Notes: a model not told the origin generated them from the sequence alone. Counted from the first letter of the stretch, positions 10,611 through 21,418 are shown. The stretch is DNA of 64,000 nt from Ashinkailepas kermadecensis (GCA_034440615.1 JAOTOM010002685.1:1-64000); one strand, 5' to 3'. Numbers and translations: made by a program.

Positions 10611-12669
10611 CCCTCCCCCTCCTCCTCCCATCCGCGCTGAACAGCACCATTTGAATTGCACCCTTGTACTTTGGTGAACGATATGCAGCTTCGGCTTACA
10701 AATTATGGTAAAACGAGGCCTCACACTGATAAAAATGTGAGAAGCGTATATATTCTCTGGAATAGCAGAAGTTATCATTTCCCTATTCAAATCAGACCAC
10801 ACAAAACGAGCACTCTGTTCGCGATATGCTGAGAACACCATTCTCAGAAGAGAATGCCAGTGCGTTGAGACTTGCAAATGTACTCATGTGAAACCACTTT
10901 CAAGACTCAGGAAGGATAATATTGTTTGGTCTCAAGTAAAACCAATCAGACTGAGAATAGTAATTGGTCTCAATTTAAAAAGCTATGCTCAATTGGACCA
11001 GTCCCAAGTGTCACTCTGACTCTTCGTGGGTCGCAAATGTACTCGTGTAAAACCACTTCAAAGTCTCAACAAACATATTGTTGTTCTCGCTGAAGCCAGT
11101 TCACCTGAGAATAGCTATTTGTTTCAACATTCGAAGCTATTACTCAAATAAGACGAGTTTCAGGTTTACTTTGAGCAAGACATGCCTCAATTCAGAGTGT
11201 TTATTGGCATAAATGTCCCTTGCTGTTCTCATATGAAACTCATTTCAGGTTTAAATACAGGTTTTATTTTGGTATCGCAGCTAAAACAAGACAAATTAAA
11301 AGTTGCTTTTCCCCAGTGTCACATGACATACTTTTAAGGTACATTTGCTCTAGAGTGCCACACTCCCGTTATCGGCGTCATCTGCCACACATGCCGCTCA
11401 TCGCTGCCTCGGAGCATAATGTCCTGGCGATGGCCAGCGAAGTCGTTTAAGAGGAGCTGTGAGCACCACAACATTTTGTTTATTTGCCAAATGTGTTCTA
11501 AAAATGTGACATAACAACAGGCATGTCTTTGCATCAAATATCATCGTCATCTGCATCTTAGCTACGTCACTCGCAGACAACACTCGTGGATCTGGACATA
11601 TACCTGGGCATACAGGAGCTTGTTCACCTGCCCGGGCATAAAGGAGACACCAGGAGCACCAAGGATTTGCACCGAAAGCAAGCTCAGATAGAACGCAACT
11701 TCTTTGACTGTTGTTTTCCCACCCCGCGCTCTGGGCTCCTTTATCCACATACAAATATTGTTGGAACAGCCAATGGGGTACGCAGGAGAAACTGCTACAG
11801 ATTTGGTCTCTGCCACCGCCCAACCGTCTTTAACCGTGACCGGACTGTCTGAGAGTGCCAATCGGCAGCTGGAGACAGTTCAACAGGATACGCAGTGTCT
11901 CGTCTGAAACAAACAGCCAGTGCTGTTTTCAATTCATATGTTGATGCAGAATGAACTACATATGACCTGTTAGGGAAGGTTTATGGAAACGAATTACCAC
12001 AGGACGTTTGTCAGCGTTTGGTAAACAAGCTCATTTTCACAATTATTGAAGACCAATGGTTGCATTGAATCAGGCCCCACTGTAGAGTTCGCATTAAGGA
12101 TATAAGGTTGCAACATTATCAACAGTAGCATGCAATTTGGACATGTGTGCCCATCAAGTACCTGATGGGCCTCTGGATACTCTGGATACTGTGTCCGAAT
12201 TCGCTCAGTTAGACGTCAAAATGTGAACAATACAAATTCCTCCTTTAGTTCTTAAAAGTTATTCTATGCCGGGTAATCATTGTTTTTTGGACGATTCTCG
12301 TACGTCATAAATAACGATTATATATAGGATTATAACGATAGATGTTTCGAAAGATATGTACTTCGGCTTGTCCTATCAAGCCTTCGACGAACCAAGATTG
12401 TGAATGCAGCATAAACGGTCGAGATGCAAGCCTGACATCATTGAAGGACATTTAAATTATTACACGCGCCAATTCATTAGGGTCATTTTTTGTTCCAACA
12501 ATCGACTACGCTGAAACAAAAAATGAACTGGAAGATAATGCCTTAAAATTACACATTCTTAGTCATACACAGGGGACATCGCAAGCAAATTAATTTGGGC
12601 ATCATTGCAGGACATATAAATTCGTGTCGCTCACCAGAATGTATATGTCCTGAATTTATATGTTCGGGA
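10611..12669. other. Unassigned AT-rich sequence
   Basis: No gene called. A 99-codon minus-strand frame at 11562-11861 (containing GCSNNICMWIKEPRARGG) has ordinary amino-acid composition and may be decayed transposon or coding sequence, but I do not recognise it. Repeated AAAACCACTTYMAAGWCTCA blocks (about 10890 and 11051) indicate a local duplication. Confidence 0.4.
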
Positions 12670-12857
12670 GGCTATAGCTAAAAAATAATTGGCCGAATCT
12701 GGCTGAAATTTGCACAGATGCATTCAGAACCAAAGTCCAAAGACTACTCTGTGAGCAAATTTTGGTCTCAATGAAAAATTATGGGGTGTAATAGTGCATA
12801 TAAGTGCATTGGTCGACCAATGCATAAGTGTATTGGTCGATCTGTCGTGTAACGCAC
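12670..12857 (-). mobile_element. Dispersed element A, partial copy 4 (subfamily A2)
   Basis: On the minus strand it matches the first ~190 bp of the copy at 15342, including the terminus ACGACAGATCGACCAAT and AAAATTTGCTCACAGRGTAG. It ends exactly where the 15-bp array begins. It carries an internal duplication forming the perfect 20-bp palindrome TGCATTGGTCGACCAATGCA at 12805-12824. Confidence 0.7.
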
Positions 12858-12859
12858 TA

Positions 12860-13797
12860 GCTGACACCGCCTACACAGCTGACACCTCCTACACAGCTGA
12901 CACCGCCTACACAGTTGACACCATCCGGACAGCTGACACCATCTGGACAGCTGACATCTAGACATATGACGCCCGGACAGCTGACGTCTGGACAACTGAC
13001 GTATGTACATCTGACGTCCGGGCAGCTGACGTCTGGACAGCTGACGTCTGGACAGCTTTCGTCTGGACAGCTTTCGTCCGGACAGCTGACGCCTGGACAG
13101 CTGACGTCTGGACAGCTGACGTCTGAACAGCTGACTTCTGGACAGCTGACGTCCGGACAGCTGACGTCTGGACAGCTGATGTCTGGACAGCTAACGTCTG
13201 GACAGCTGACGTCCTGGACAGCTGATGTCTGGACAGCTGACGTCTGGGCAGCTGACGTCTGGACAGCTGACGTCTGGACAGCTGACTTCTGAACAGCTTA
13301 CGTCTAGGCATCTGACGTCCGGACAGCTGACGTCTGGATAGCTGACGTCTGGACAGGTGACTTCTGGACAGCTGACGTCCGGACAGCTGACGTCTGGGCA
13401 GCTGACGTCTGAACAGCTGACTTCTGAACAGCTGACGTCTGGACAGTTGACTTCTGGACAGCTGACTTCCGGACAGCTGACGTCTGGACAGCTGACGTCT
13501 GGACAGCTGACGTTTGGACAGATGACGTCCGGACAGCTGACGTCTGAACAGCTGACGTCTGGACAGCTGACTTCTGGACAGCTGACGCCCGGACAGCTGA
13601 CGTCTGGACAGCTGACGTCCGAACAGCTGACGTATGGACAGCTGACGTCCGGACAGCTGACGTCTGGACAGCTGACGTCCGAACAGCTGACGTATGGACA
13701 GCTGACGTCCGGACAGCTGACGTCTGGACAGCTGACGTCCGAACAGCTGACGTATGGACAGCTGACGTCCGGACAGCTGACGTCTGGACAGCTGACA
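12860..13797. repeat. 15-bp minisatellite, ~62 copies
   Basis: Unit GACAGCTGACGTCTG. Left-edge units are divergent (18-bp GCTGACACCGCCTACACA type). Near the right edge (about 13617-13790) a 60-bp four-unit block is repeated three times. Almost every unit contains CAGCTG (E-box) and TGACGTC (7 of 8 bases of a CRE/ATF site). Five-codon period keeps several frames open, but the TSGQL-type peptides are artefacts. Confidence 0.97.
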
Positions 13798-14002
13798 CTG
13801 GTGGCCGGCTATGGATCAGCTGGAGTTGGCAGCGGTGATAGTGTGGCCGTGTAGTGGTGCTGATTAAATAGCCACGTGGCACTGCCGGTAGGGCGCCGCC
13901 TTCAGACGCTGACAACAAATTGCTACTGTGACTCCATGTCGTTCACTAAGCAGCTATCTGGATGCGGTGTCAGCCCTTGGGAGCCCTGTCTTTCTCAGTT
14001 CG

Positions 14003-14185
14003 TCAGTGGTCAGTACGGCAGTGCTTAGTACAGCGGTGCTCAGTACAAAAGCAGTGCTTAGTGCATTAGTGTTCAGTACAGAAGTGCTCAATACAGCAGT
14101 GCTCAGTATAACAGTTCTCAGTACACCAGTGCTCAGTACAGAAGTATTCAGTAAGGCAGTGCTAATTACAACAGTGCTCGATATG
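14003..14185. repeat. Degenerate 15-bp repeat
   Basis: About 11 imperfect units of AGTGCTCAGTACAGC with frequent substitutions and one 18-bp unit. Different sequence from the preceding 15-bp array, though it has the same period. Confidence 0.85.
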
Positions 14186-14922
14186 GTAGGTCACACGTGG
14201 AGTCAAATATTTCGATCAAAGGTATTAAATCCAGCAGCATGGCAAACATGTGGCAATTTCTCCTTCAATTTCAGACCATTCTGCACATTCTCGCGTCGAC
14301 GACTGCCCTTTATAAAATCGTACTTCCTCTTTCATAGTGGGGTTGCTCCTTTGATCAAAACACATTATGGTCACGTGTCTGAAAAAGCCAACTGTGTGGG
14401 GTGACGCAAGGGCATGTTCGTTAAGCCTTGTTTGGCTTGCATCCTATACTTTTCTTATCCTGATTTGTTTTGCTAAGTAGGCTATATTATAAATTTTAGT
14501 CACACGTTTCCGTTGGCCGATATGCCGTCTAGCGTGCTGGAGAAGTCCACCGTATAGTGTATTATGCATAGGTGAACATAGAATTCATCGTATCTTTATA
14601 AATTGGTTTAGTTTCAACACTTCAAGAGGACTTCGTCAGTCTTACAATTCTTCGAAGTAGTATAGGGCCAAGCAGAACGCTGATATCCTTCGCCTGTTGT
14701 TTTAAAGTTATCTACAACTCATGCTTTGCCGTATTGAAATTATTTCATCTCGGTTCTGTATCGTAACGGACTACAGTTTGCATATTGCTGCAATATTTAA
14801 TCAACTCTTGTGCCGGGAGAGCTTGAGAAAGGCGTGAGCCGAAACGTTGCTAATAAAGTTATGCTCCCATTGCTCTGTGTTCTCACAATTTGTCATTCCA
14901 TCCTAACTTGTACAAATATATA
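14186..14922. other. Unassigned AT-rich sequence
   Basis: No gene seen. GAGCCGAAACGTTGCTAATAAAG at about 14837-14859 looks like the tail of a dispersed repeat, but I see no second copy in the window. Confidence 0.4.

Positions 14923-14994
<72 letters not shown>
14923..14994. repeat. (AT)n microsatellite
   Basis: About 72 bp of uninterrupted alternating AT. Confidence 0.98.
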
Positions 14995-14996
<2 letters not shown>

Positions 14997-15259
14997 ACAT
15001 TTGTATATGTGTGTATGTCTATTCATATGCACATACATATATGCTATAAATGACAAATGTACGGTTCAGCGGGTGACCCAGTAGGTCAGGCCAGGTGGAC
15101 TGAGCTGATATTCGTGATTTGGATAAAGCAGCCGGATACGTGCTAGTCGAATATGCGCAACAAGGCGTGCACGGTGCTCAGTCCGGAGCCGGCAGATGTC
15201 CGGCCAAGTGGACGGTCTGCAGCCAGGTCTGAAGAGACAACGGCTGAGCTCAATCTCCG

Positions 15260-15341
15260 GTACTGGCATGAGGACTAATGGGTCAACTGGCGTCGGTGAG
15301 ATAAAGGAAGAAGTGTCACTTACCACTGGCGTCGGTGAGAT
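15260..15341. repeat. ~39-bp repeat flanking element A, left
   Basis: Two units of ACTGGCGTCGGTGAGATA...GTGTCACTTACC end at the first base of element A copy 2. Related units in the same orientation (GTCACTTACC, TGGCATCGGTGAGATATAGC) lie at 18263-18325, directly after copy 3. Confidence 0.75.
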
Positions 15342-16030
15342 ATGGTGCGTTCCACGACAGATCGACCAATGCACTTCACCCCATAAATTTTGATTGCGAC
15401 TAAAATTTGCTCACAGGGTAGCCTTTGGCTCTGAATGCGGATGTGCAAATTTCATCCTGATTCGGCCAACAGTTCTTGAGCTGTAGCGTCCAGCATTATT
15501 TTAGGTCTAATAACATGAAATGGTTTGACGATGGATATGTCATCAATAAGAAGCGGAAAGGGTGGCAAATTATATGAATTTCAGAAGAAAAAAAATCAAC
15601 TGAAACATTCCCGAAATAAAATATCAGTATTTCCTACATTTGGCCTCGTGCCCTCATGACCTCGTGATCTCGTGACTTCCCGTGACCCCTAACCCATCAA
15701 AATTGACAAATTTGACGGCGGAAATAAATGTGGGCATGATTTCGCTGACCAAACAAAAAATAAAAAATGAATTATTCTTATAAATATCCGATATGGCCGT
15801 CGGCTCTTCACGACTTTCTGCGATTTTGCTTTTTCCGGGTAGGACGGATTTCGTGTAAGCTTTCTTCCATTAGAAAGCTACATGAAGTACAGATGACATA
15901 CAGGCATCTGATTGGAAAACGTTCTTCTAAAAAAAAACATTCGTACCTTTTTGATGTAAATCTTATAGTTTCCCTTCAAACCCATAACGAATGTCATGGT
16001 CACTAACTACCGATAGTTCACCCATGGGTT
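15342..16030 (+). mobile_element. Dispersed element A, copy 2 (subfamily A2)
   Basis: Starts ATGGTGCGTTCCACGACAGA. Collinear with copies 1 and 3 over most of its length but closer to the partial copy at 12670-12857. The TGACCT row is decayed but still in 8-bp register (TGGCCT 15641, TGCCCT 15649, TGACCT 15657, TGATCT 15665, TGACTT 15673). No coding capacity. Confidence 0.75.
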
Positions 16031-17596
16031 TATTTACGCGTAGTGGCGCAACTGCTGTACCTCGGAACTACTGATATGCATTGAATAACATCAAATATGG
16101 AAACAACGCAACCCAACCCTATTAAATCAGGTTCTATTACCTACATATTGAATCTGGTGCGGTAGGTGGGTAACTATAACAAACATGAGGATCACTTTGT
16201 GTCAGCTATCAAGTGTTCGGCAGGTTTATCATTTTGTGTTGAAGAAAGAGCATTGCGTCTCTGTGGACTGCTGATGACCATGTGCTCAAGGCAACTAAAG
16301 GCTGAGGTGTTTGTCTCGCGTATGTCTTCCCACCCACCCCACCCGTACTCTGTACATATATCCGTACTCCCCACCCGTACATAGCTCAATACTCTCCAGC
16401 CTAGTGGCAGTTCCGAGGGAGATAAAGGGCCGGCGTTGATGACGGTGGACAACAGAGGCATTGACATCGTGAAGGAAATGATAACAGTCTTGGCAGAGCC
16501 GGAGCAGTGTACGAATCAGTTTTCGAAAACGCCTGTTGGAAAGAGGACGTGGTGACTTTTTTCGACGTGCATACACGCTACAGGTAATGGTGATAGTCAC
16601 TGTGTCGATCCTCTTCGTCGCCATACAGAGCGAATTACAAAAAAAAATGTTGCTGGAGTATCGGTAAGCCCCATTGAAAACGTGAGCGATCCTCACTTTA
16701 TCAGAGATGTACCTTTGTGTGTGATATTTCCAGTTTGCAATTTTTCAAACAAATTTTGTTTGTCCCCGATTAAACAATTTTCATCGTCAGCGTCAGAAGT
16801 GAAAAGAATACACCGAAGGGAAATTTGATGCAAATAAGACTCAGAACTCTGGCAGGCTTCGAAGAACAAAACATGCCAAAATCGAAAATATGTAAAATTC
16901 ATCTTGCGGAAATGCTTGAACTCAAAATTGACTTTCCATCAAGGAAAATATGTTCCGTGGGCTGTTGGTAATCTGTACCTGTTGAGAAGTTCTTGAAATA
17001 TGCCATATTCAAAGACCTACAAATTTCTGAATGCACATGCAATTTCAAAATTAACTCGCTAAAAACATTCACAGATTAAAAAGTATATAGTCTAGACCAA
17101 AGCGAAGTGCCTGGACGAGTTCTTCAGATGCCGTCTTAAAATCATCTGTCCATTGATATTTGCTATCTCAAAAAGCCATTTCCAGAATTCCAAGCTGTTT
17201 GTCCCGCTTTTATTACCAGATTTCATGCCCTACTAGGCGTTACAGTCACCAGAAATCACAGAAAACTGCCGGAAAACGTCCTACTTCACCTATCGCGCAA
17301 CAATAAAACCTTTAAAACGTTTCATTTTTTTCGGAATTTCCAAGGATATTTAGACAATTCCTAAGGTGCCCACGACCCCAGATTCCATGTTCAACCCCAA
17401 AATCGGTTTAGGCGAACTTCGGAATTGACGCCGTTTGTAACGATTTGGTCATGAAAGCCAAATTGACGCTGTTTGATCTGCTTTCATTTGCCTAGCATAT
17501 GCACCATTGTGCAGTACAGTGTCCCATGCAGAATGTTCACATGCCCAGTGTCCCAAGAACGTAAATAATGAAGTCACATGCAGGCATGACCGACAC
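16031..17596. other. Interior between inverted copies of element A
   Basis: About 1.57 kb enclosed by element A copies in opposite orientation. A minus-strand frame of 133 codons (16295-16696; RFRKLIRTLLRLCQDC, HDVNASVVHRHQRR) has normal composition but no family I recognise, and I see no DDE-type or reverse-transcriptase motif. Confidence 0.35.
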
Positions 17597-18262
17597 AGTC
17601 GATGCACCATTAAGCTCCAATAACCAACCTATCAGTAGTGGGTGACCTTGAACTTTGTGAAGTTTATTAAGGCAAACTATAAGACTTACATTAATATGTT
17701 TTAAATATTTTTGTTAAGCGAGCGTTTCTATATCATCCTTTTTATTTCATTGTTCGATTCCCCGTAGTTTTCCAATGGGAGACAGCTTACTTGAAATCCG
17801 TTCGTTCCGAAAATCGGAAAATCAGAAACCATGGGGAACGGACGCCTATGTGGGATATTTAAGAGCAAAACGCTTTTTTATATGGCAGCCAAATCATGCC
17901 CGTTTGTATTTCTGCCATCAAATTTATCAATTTCAATGGGCTATGGGTCACATAGGTCACGAGGTCATGGGGTCATGGGGTCACGAGGTCAAATATGAGA
18001 GATGTTGATGTTTTATCACGGATATGTTTTCTTTCATCATTTTTATTCTCAAAGATTCATAATATGTCACACTTCCTCTTCATTGTCGATGATATATCTA
18101 CCGCCAAAGATACCCTTGTTGTATGTTAGTCAAATCGGGCTAAAACTTGTTCAGGCGTGTTCAGAGCACAAGACCACTTTGTACACCAACTTTGGTCCAA
18201 ATGCAAATTTAGTGGATGTAAAATTAGAAAATATTTGGTCGATCTGTCGTAGAACGCACCAT
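17597..18262 (-). mobile_element. Dispersed element A, copy 3 (subfamily A1)
   Basis: Reverse-complement copy ending CTGTCGTAGAACGCACCAT at 18262. More similar to copy 1 than to the neighbouring copy 2. It carries AGGTCA/GGGTCA half-sites at 17954, 17962, 17970, 17978 and 17986 (exact 8-bp period) plus one at 17945. Confidence 0.75.
17945..17991 (+). promoter_or_regulatory. DR2-like array of RGGTCA half-sites
   Basis: Six hexamers: GGGTCA 17945, AGGTCA 17954, AGGTCA 17962, GGGTCA 17970, GGGTCA 17978, AGGTCA 17986. The last five are on an exact 8-bp period (2-bp spacers). Candidate nuclear-receptor binding platform inside element A copy 3. Confidence 0.4.
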
Positions 18263-19600
18263 ATAGCAAGGAGCGTCACTTACCCTGGCATCGGTGAGAT
18301 ATAGCAAAGAGCATCACTTACCAATTCCAAGGTATTTTTTGTCCATCGGTATTTTTTCAGGCTTGACATGAGATCCTATGGCGCCAAGTACCCCACTTTA
18401 CCCCAACCCGCCAACCAATTTCCAGGTTTGACATATGATCCTATGTCGTTGCTTACACCACCCCACTCTCACTCGCCAACCAATTTTACCGGTTTCATTA
18501 CACGCAAGCGATGAAACTAGGACAACTAATTCGGCCTCTTGGAGAAGATTTCATGGTGGATGCAGGGGAAAGGTCTTCTCCATGGAGCTTGGGAATGTAG
18601 GGCCTCTGATATTTGTTCATGCCTTATTTCAGAAGTAGGCTTCGCATGTTTCTCCAGCAAGTCGATGGGACGGCAATGGCGATCCAGTCCAGTCAATGGA
18701 CGTCAACAAATTTAACAAAGGAACCTTAACGGACAGGATGTTGTGGATGGTATGCACGTTAATTCCATTTCTTTGGACCGCACTTATAAAGCCATTGTAA
18801 ACCTAATGTAACTTGAGTTCCAGCTGTATTCAGATCCGCAATGCTGTGATCAGCTCCAATTTATTCTCATTTCTGGGTCCAGAACTGAGAGTTTCCGTTT
18901 ACCTTTGGGATCGGAATGAGGCCTTACAGATGCTCATTACCGACTAGTGGAAACGGCCGGAAATGGCACTTTCAAGTCTAAAGGTGCGGTTTGAAGGGTC
19001 TGAGCAGGTGCCAGGGTCGCCTTTATCCTCCTATTGTTTTCGGTTAAGCCATGGCGATTGGCGCCGCTTGATTGGACAACACAAAGCAGCCATAATTGGT
19101 CAGACAATACCGGATTCGGCCTTTAATCACCGACGCAGTATGATAGCTGTAGGAATTGTCCGCCCTGAATTTAGAAGATTGGATGCAATTATCCGTCAGT
19201 CTTTTCTCTTCGAAGTATTGCACCCAGCCAACTCCGTAATGCACGTGAATTGTTCGGGACATCAATTATGATTCATCAGCCTGCAGTCACAGAACCTTGG
19301 TGGTACTCCAATCTCGGTCTGCACATGATAAATGACGAGCTCTTGGCCCAATGCGATTATTCACACGATGGTAATATTTTCCACCGGCAGAGCCTTCAAC
19401 TAATTACTTGTTATAAATTCTGACGTCGAGATTGCAGTCACAAGCTTGACGAATATACGGCGGCAGACTAACTAATAGTATTGCTGTTGACAACGAGAAG
19501 CTGATACGATTTGACGTGGGAATGGTGGGGAATGCATCGGCATCATGTGTCAAAGGCGTAAGTGAATGGCGAAATAGCAGCTGTCTGATAGACGAGCGGT
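18263..19600. other. Unassigned sequence
   Basis: The first 60 bases are the ~39-bp flanking repeat described at 15260. Three ATTGG motifs (inverted CCAAT) lie within about 65 bp at 19045-19110. No gene is supported. Confidence 0.4.
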
Positions 19601-19602
19601 GG

Positions 19603-19619
19603 TTAGGTTAGGTTAGGTT
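19603..19619 (+). repeat. Interstitial TTAGG telomere-type repeat
   Basis: TTAGGTTAGGTTAGGTT, about 3.4 copies of the pentamer that forms telomeres in most arthropods. It abuts the left edge of the 51-bp minisatellite. Short enough to be coincidental, but exact. Confidence 0.65.
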
Positions 19620-19974
19620 GACGCGCCAGAAGATGGTGAATCCGCGCTAACTAGTAGGCAATGTCGCAGACACGCGCCGGGAGGTGGTGAGTGAGCGCTA
19701 ACTGGTAGGCAGTGTTGCAGACACGCGCCGGGAGGTGGTGAGTGAGCGCTAACTGGTAGGCAGTGTTGCAGACACGCGCCGGGAGGTGGTGAGTGCGCGC
19801 TAACCGGTAGGCAGTGTTACAGACACGCGCCGGGGGTGGTGAGTGAGCGCTAACTGGTAGGCAGTGTTGCAGACACGCGCCGGGGGGTGGTGAGTGCGCG
19901 CTAACTGGTAGGCAGTGTTGCAGACACGCGCCGGGGGGTGGTGAGTGCGCGCTAACTGGTAGGCGGTGTTGCAG
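19620..19974 (+). repeat. 51-bp minisatellite carrying splice-site motifs
   Basis: About seven units of 51 bp (one of 50). Each unit reads TGTTGCAG|ACACGCGCCGGGAGGTG|GTGAGTG, then AGCGCTAACTGGTAGGCAG, back to TGTTGCAG. So each has a 3' splice-site match, 17 bases, a 5' splice-site match, CTAAC (branch-point consensus) and the next AG, with a 34-base interval from GT to AG. Acceptor-like AGs precede 19670, 19721, 19772, 19823, 19873, 19924 and 19975. The last one is the proposed start of the nAChR exon. The leftmost unit is the most diverged. Confidence 0.9.
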
Positions 19975-20185
19975 ACACGCCCCAGGAGACGGTGTACCGG
20001 CGTCTTGCTTGGTGCATGGTCACCAATCGTTCCTGAACGAAGGTCCCGGCATCGACACTCTGGACCTGCAGTACCGGCGCAGTAGCCACGTGCCTCTACT
20101 CGGCTGCCATCCGGACATCCACCGTACCTGCTGGTGCATCAGCTTCATCGCAGAGAACACACGCATGAAGGAGAACTCAAATAAG
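19975..20185 (+). CDS. nAChR subunit, penultimate exon (end of M3-M4 loop, MA helix)
   Basis: Encodes the variable cytoplasmic loop followed by VPLLGCHPDIHRTCWC and ISFIAENTRMKENSNK, the amphipathic MA helix that precedes the fourth membrane helix in nicotinic acetylcholine receptor subunits of arthropods. These are pentameric cation channels of the postsynaptic membrane gated by acetylcholine. The frame ends AAT AAG|GTCGGT at 20185 in phase 0. The next exon at 29796 also begins in phase 0 with [10 protein letters not shown], giving the expected family order. Two starts are possible: 19975 (after TGTTGCAG, one leftover base, phase compatible with 7365-7502) or 20072 (after CCTGCAG, phase 0). 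Neither has a strong pyrimidine tract. The first 28 bases after 19975 are themselves a diverged unit of the upstream minisatellite. Not a transmembrane exon; earlier exons lie left of this or outside the window. Confidence 0.8.
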
Positions 20186-20227
20186 GTCGGTGTGGCGCTA
20201 TCCGCTAGGGCTGTAGTCAGAAACCCT

Positions 20228-20261
20228 CACGCGTCAACCCCAGAAGTGGGGCTGACGCGTG
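20228..20261. repeat. Hairpin just downstream of nAChR exon
   Basis: CACGCGTCAACCCCA (20228-20242) and TGGGGCTGACGCGTG (20247-20261) pair over 15 bp with one mismatch and a 4-base loop. It begins 43 bases past the proposed 5' splice site at 20186, so it would lie in the intron. Confidence 0.85.
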
Positions 20262-20881
20262 GGAAGTAATAGGTGTCTATGTCAGCCTGGTCTGAAAACA
20301 TATATATCCATACCATGTTATATTATTGGCTCCTTACCCTAAAAGTACTAAATTACGGTCCATATTTTTTTCATTTAGTTGTCTTCTGGAAGTGTATTGC
20401 ACAATGAGTGCTGCCTGGCGCTGTGCCGCTGATCTGGCGAGGCATGATAGTGTGGCTGGGAATGGCCGTCTGGGGGGGGGGGCTATGCCGAGGCGGGTGC
20501 AGGTGCGTCTGGGGTGCTGAACCCATCTGACCTAGACTGAAGCTGGTTCAGGGGTACTAGACTGCTAGCCTGGGGACAACCTGCGCATTGCATGGCACGT
20601 GGCCGTTTGCCGTCTGTGCGCTTGTAATGTATGGATCAATTGGACCACCCCACAGTGGCCACAGGACAGCCGGTGGGGAGCTTTACCTCATCCCCACACA
20701 CTCCACTTCCATTTTGTTGATGGCCAGGGTTTCGATGATCTTTCCGAAGGAAGTAGCTGAAGTTCTGCACGGAGCAGCCATCCCATTGGTGTTATGTCTT
20801 TGGTATCAAATAGTTTGTAACCAAACCAGCCACTTGCTCCTGTGCGACACTGCCAACTATACATGCGTGCCTCGCAACAGC

Positions 20882-21418
20882 TGCGGTGTGCACAGGTGCG
20901 TGTAGGTGTATATAGGGCCGTGTAGGTGTGTGTAGGTATGTGTAGGGTTGTGTAGGTGTGTGTATGTGTGTGTAGGTGAATATAGGATTGTGTAGGTGTG
21001 TGTAGGGCTGTGTAGGTGTGTGTAGGTGTATGTAGGTGTGTGTAAGGTTGTGTAGGGTTTTGTAGGTGAGTGTAGGTGTATGTAGATGTGTGTAAGATTG
21101 TGTAGGTATGTAGGTGTGTAAGGTTGTGTCTGGTTGTGTTGGTGTGTGTACTTGTGTGTAGGTGTGTGTATGGTTGTGTATGTGTATGTAGGTATGTGTA
21201 GGGTTGTGTGCGTGTGTGTAGGTGTGTGCAGGAATGTGTATGTGTATGTAGGGTTGTGTAGGTGTGCATAGGTGTATATAGGTGCGTATATGTATGTGAA
21301 GGGTTGTGTAGGTGTGGGTAGGAGTGTGTTTGTGTATGTCTATGTGTGTGTGTTTGTGTATGTCTATGTGTGTGTGTAGGGTTGTGTAGGTGTGTGTGTA
21401 TTTGTGTGTGTGTTTCTG
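20882..21418 (+). repeat. GT-rich cryptic repeat (TGTGTAGG type), ~540 bp
   Basis: Irregular GGTGTGTGTAGGTGTGTGTA repeats. Within the proposed intron between the last two nAChR exons. Minus-strand frames reading Thr/His are artefacts. Confidence 0.95.

Noticed and set aside
19045..19110. Promoter with three CCAAT boxes
   Set aside because: Three ATTGG motifs cluster, but there is no CpG island, TATA/Inr or downstream coding sequence to support a promoter.
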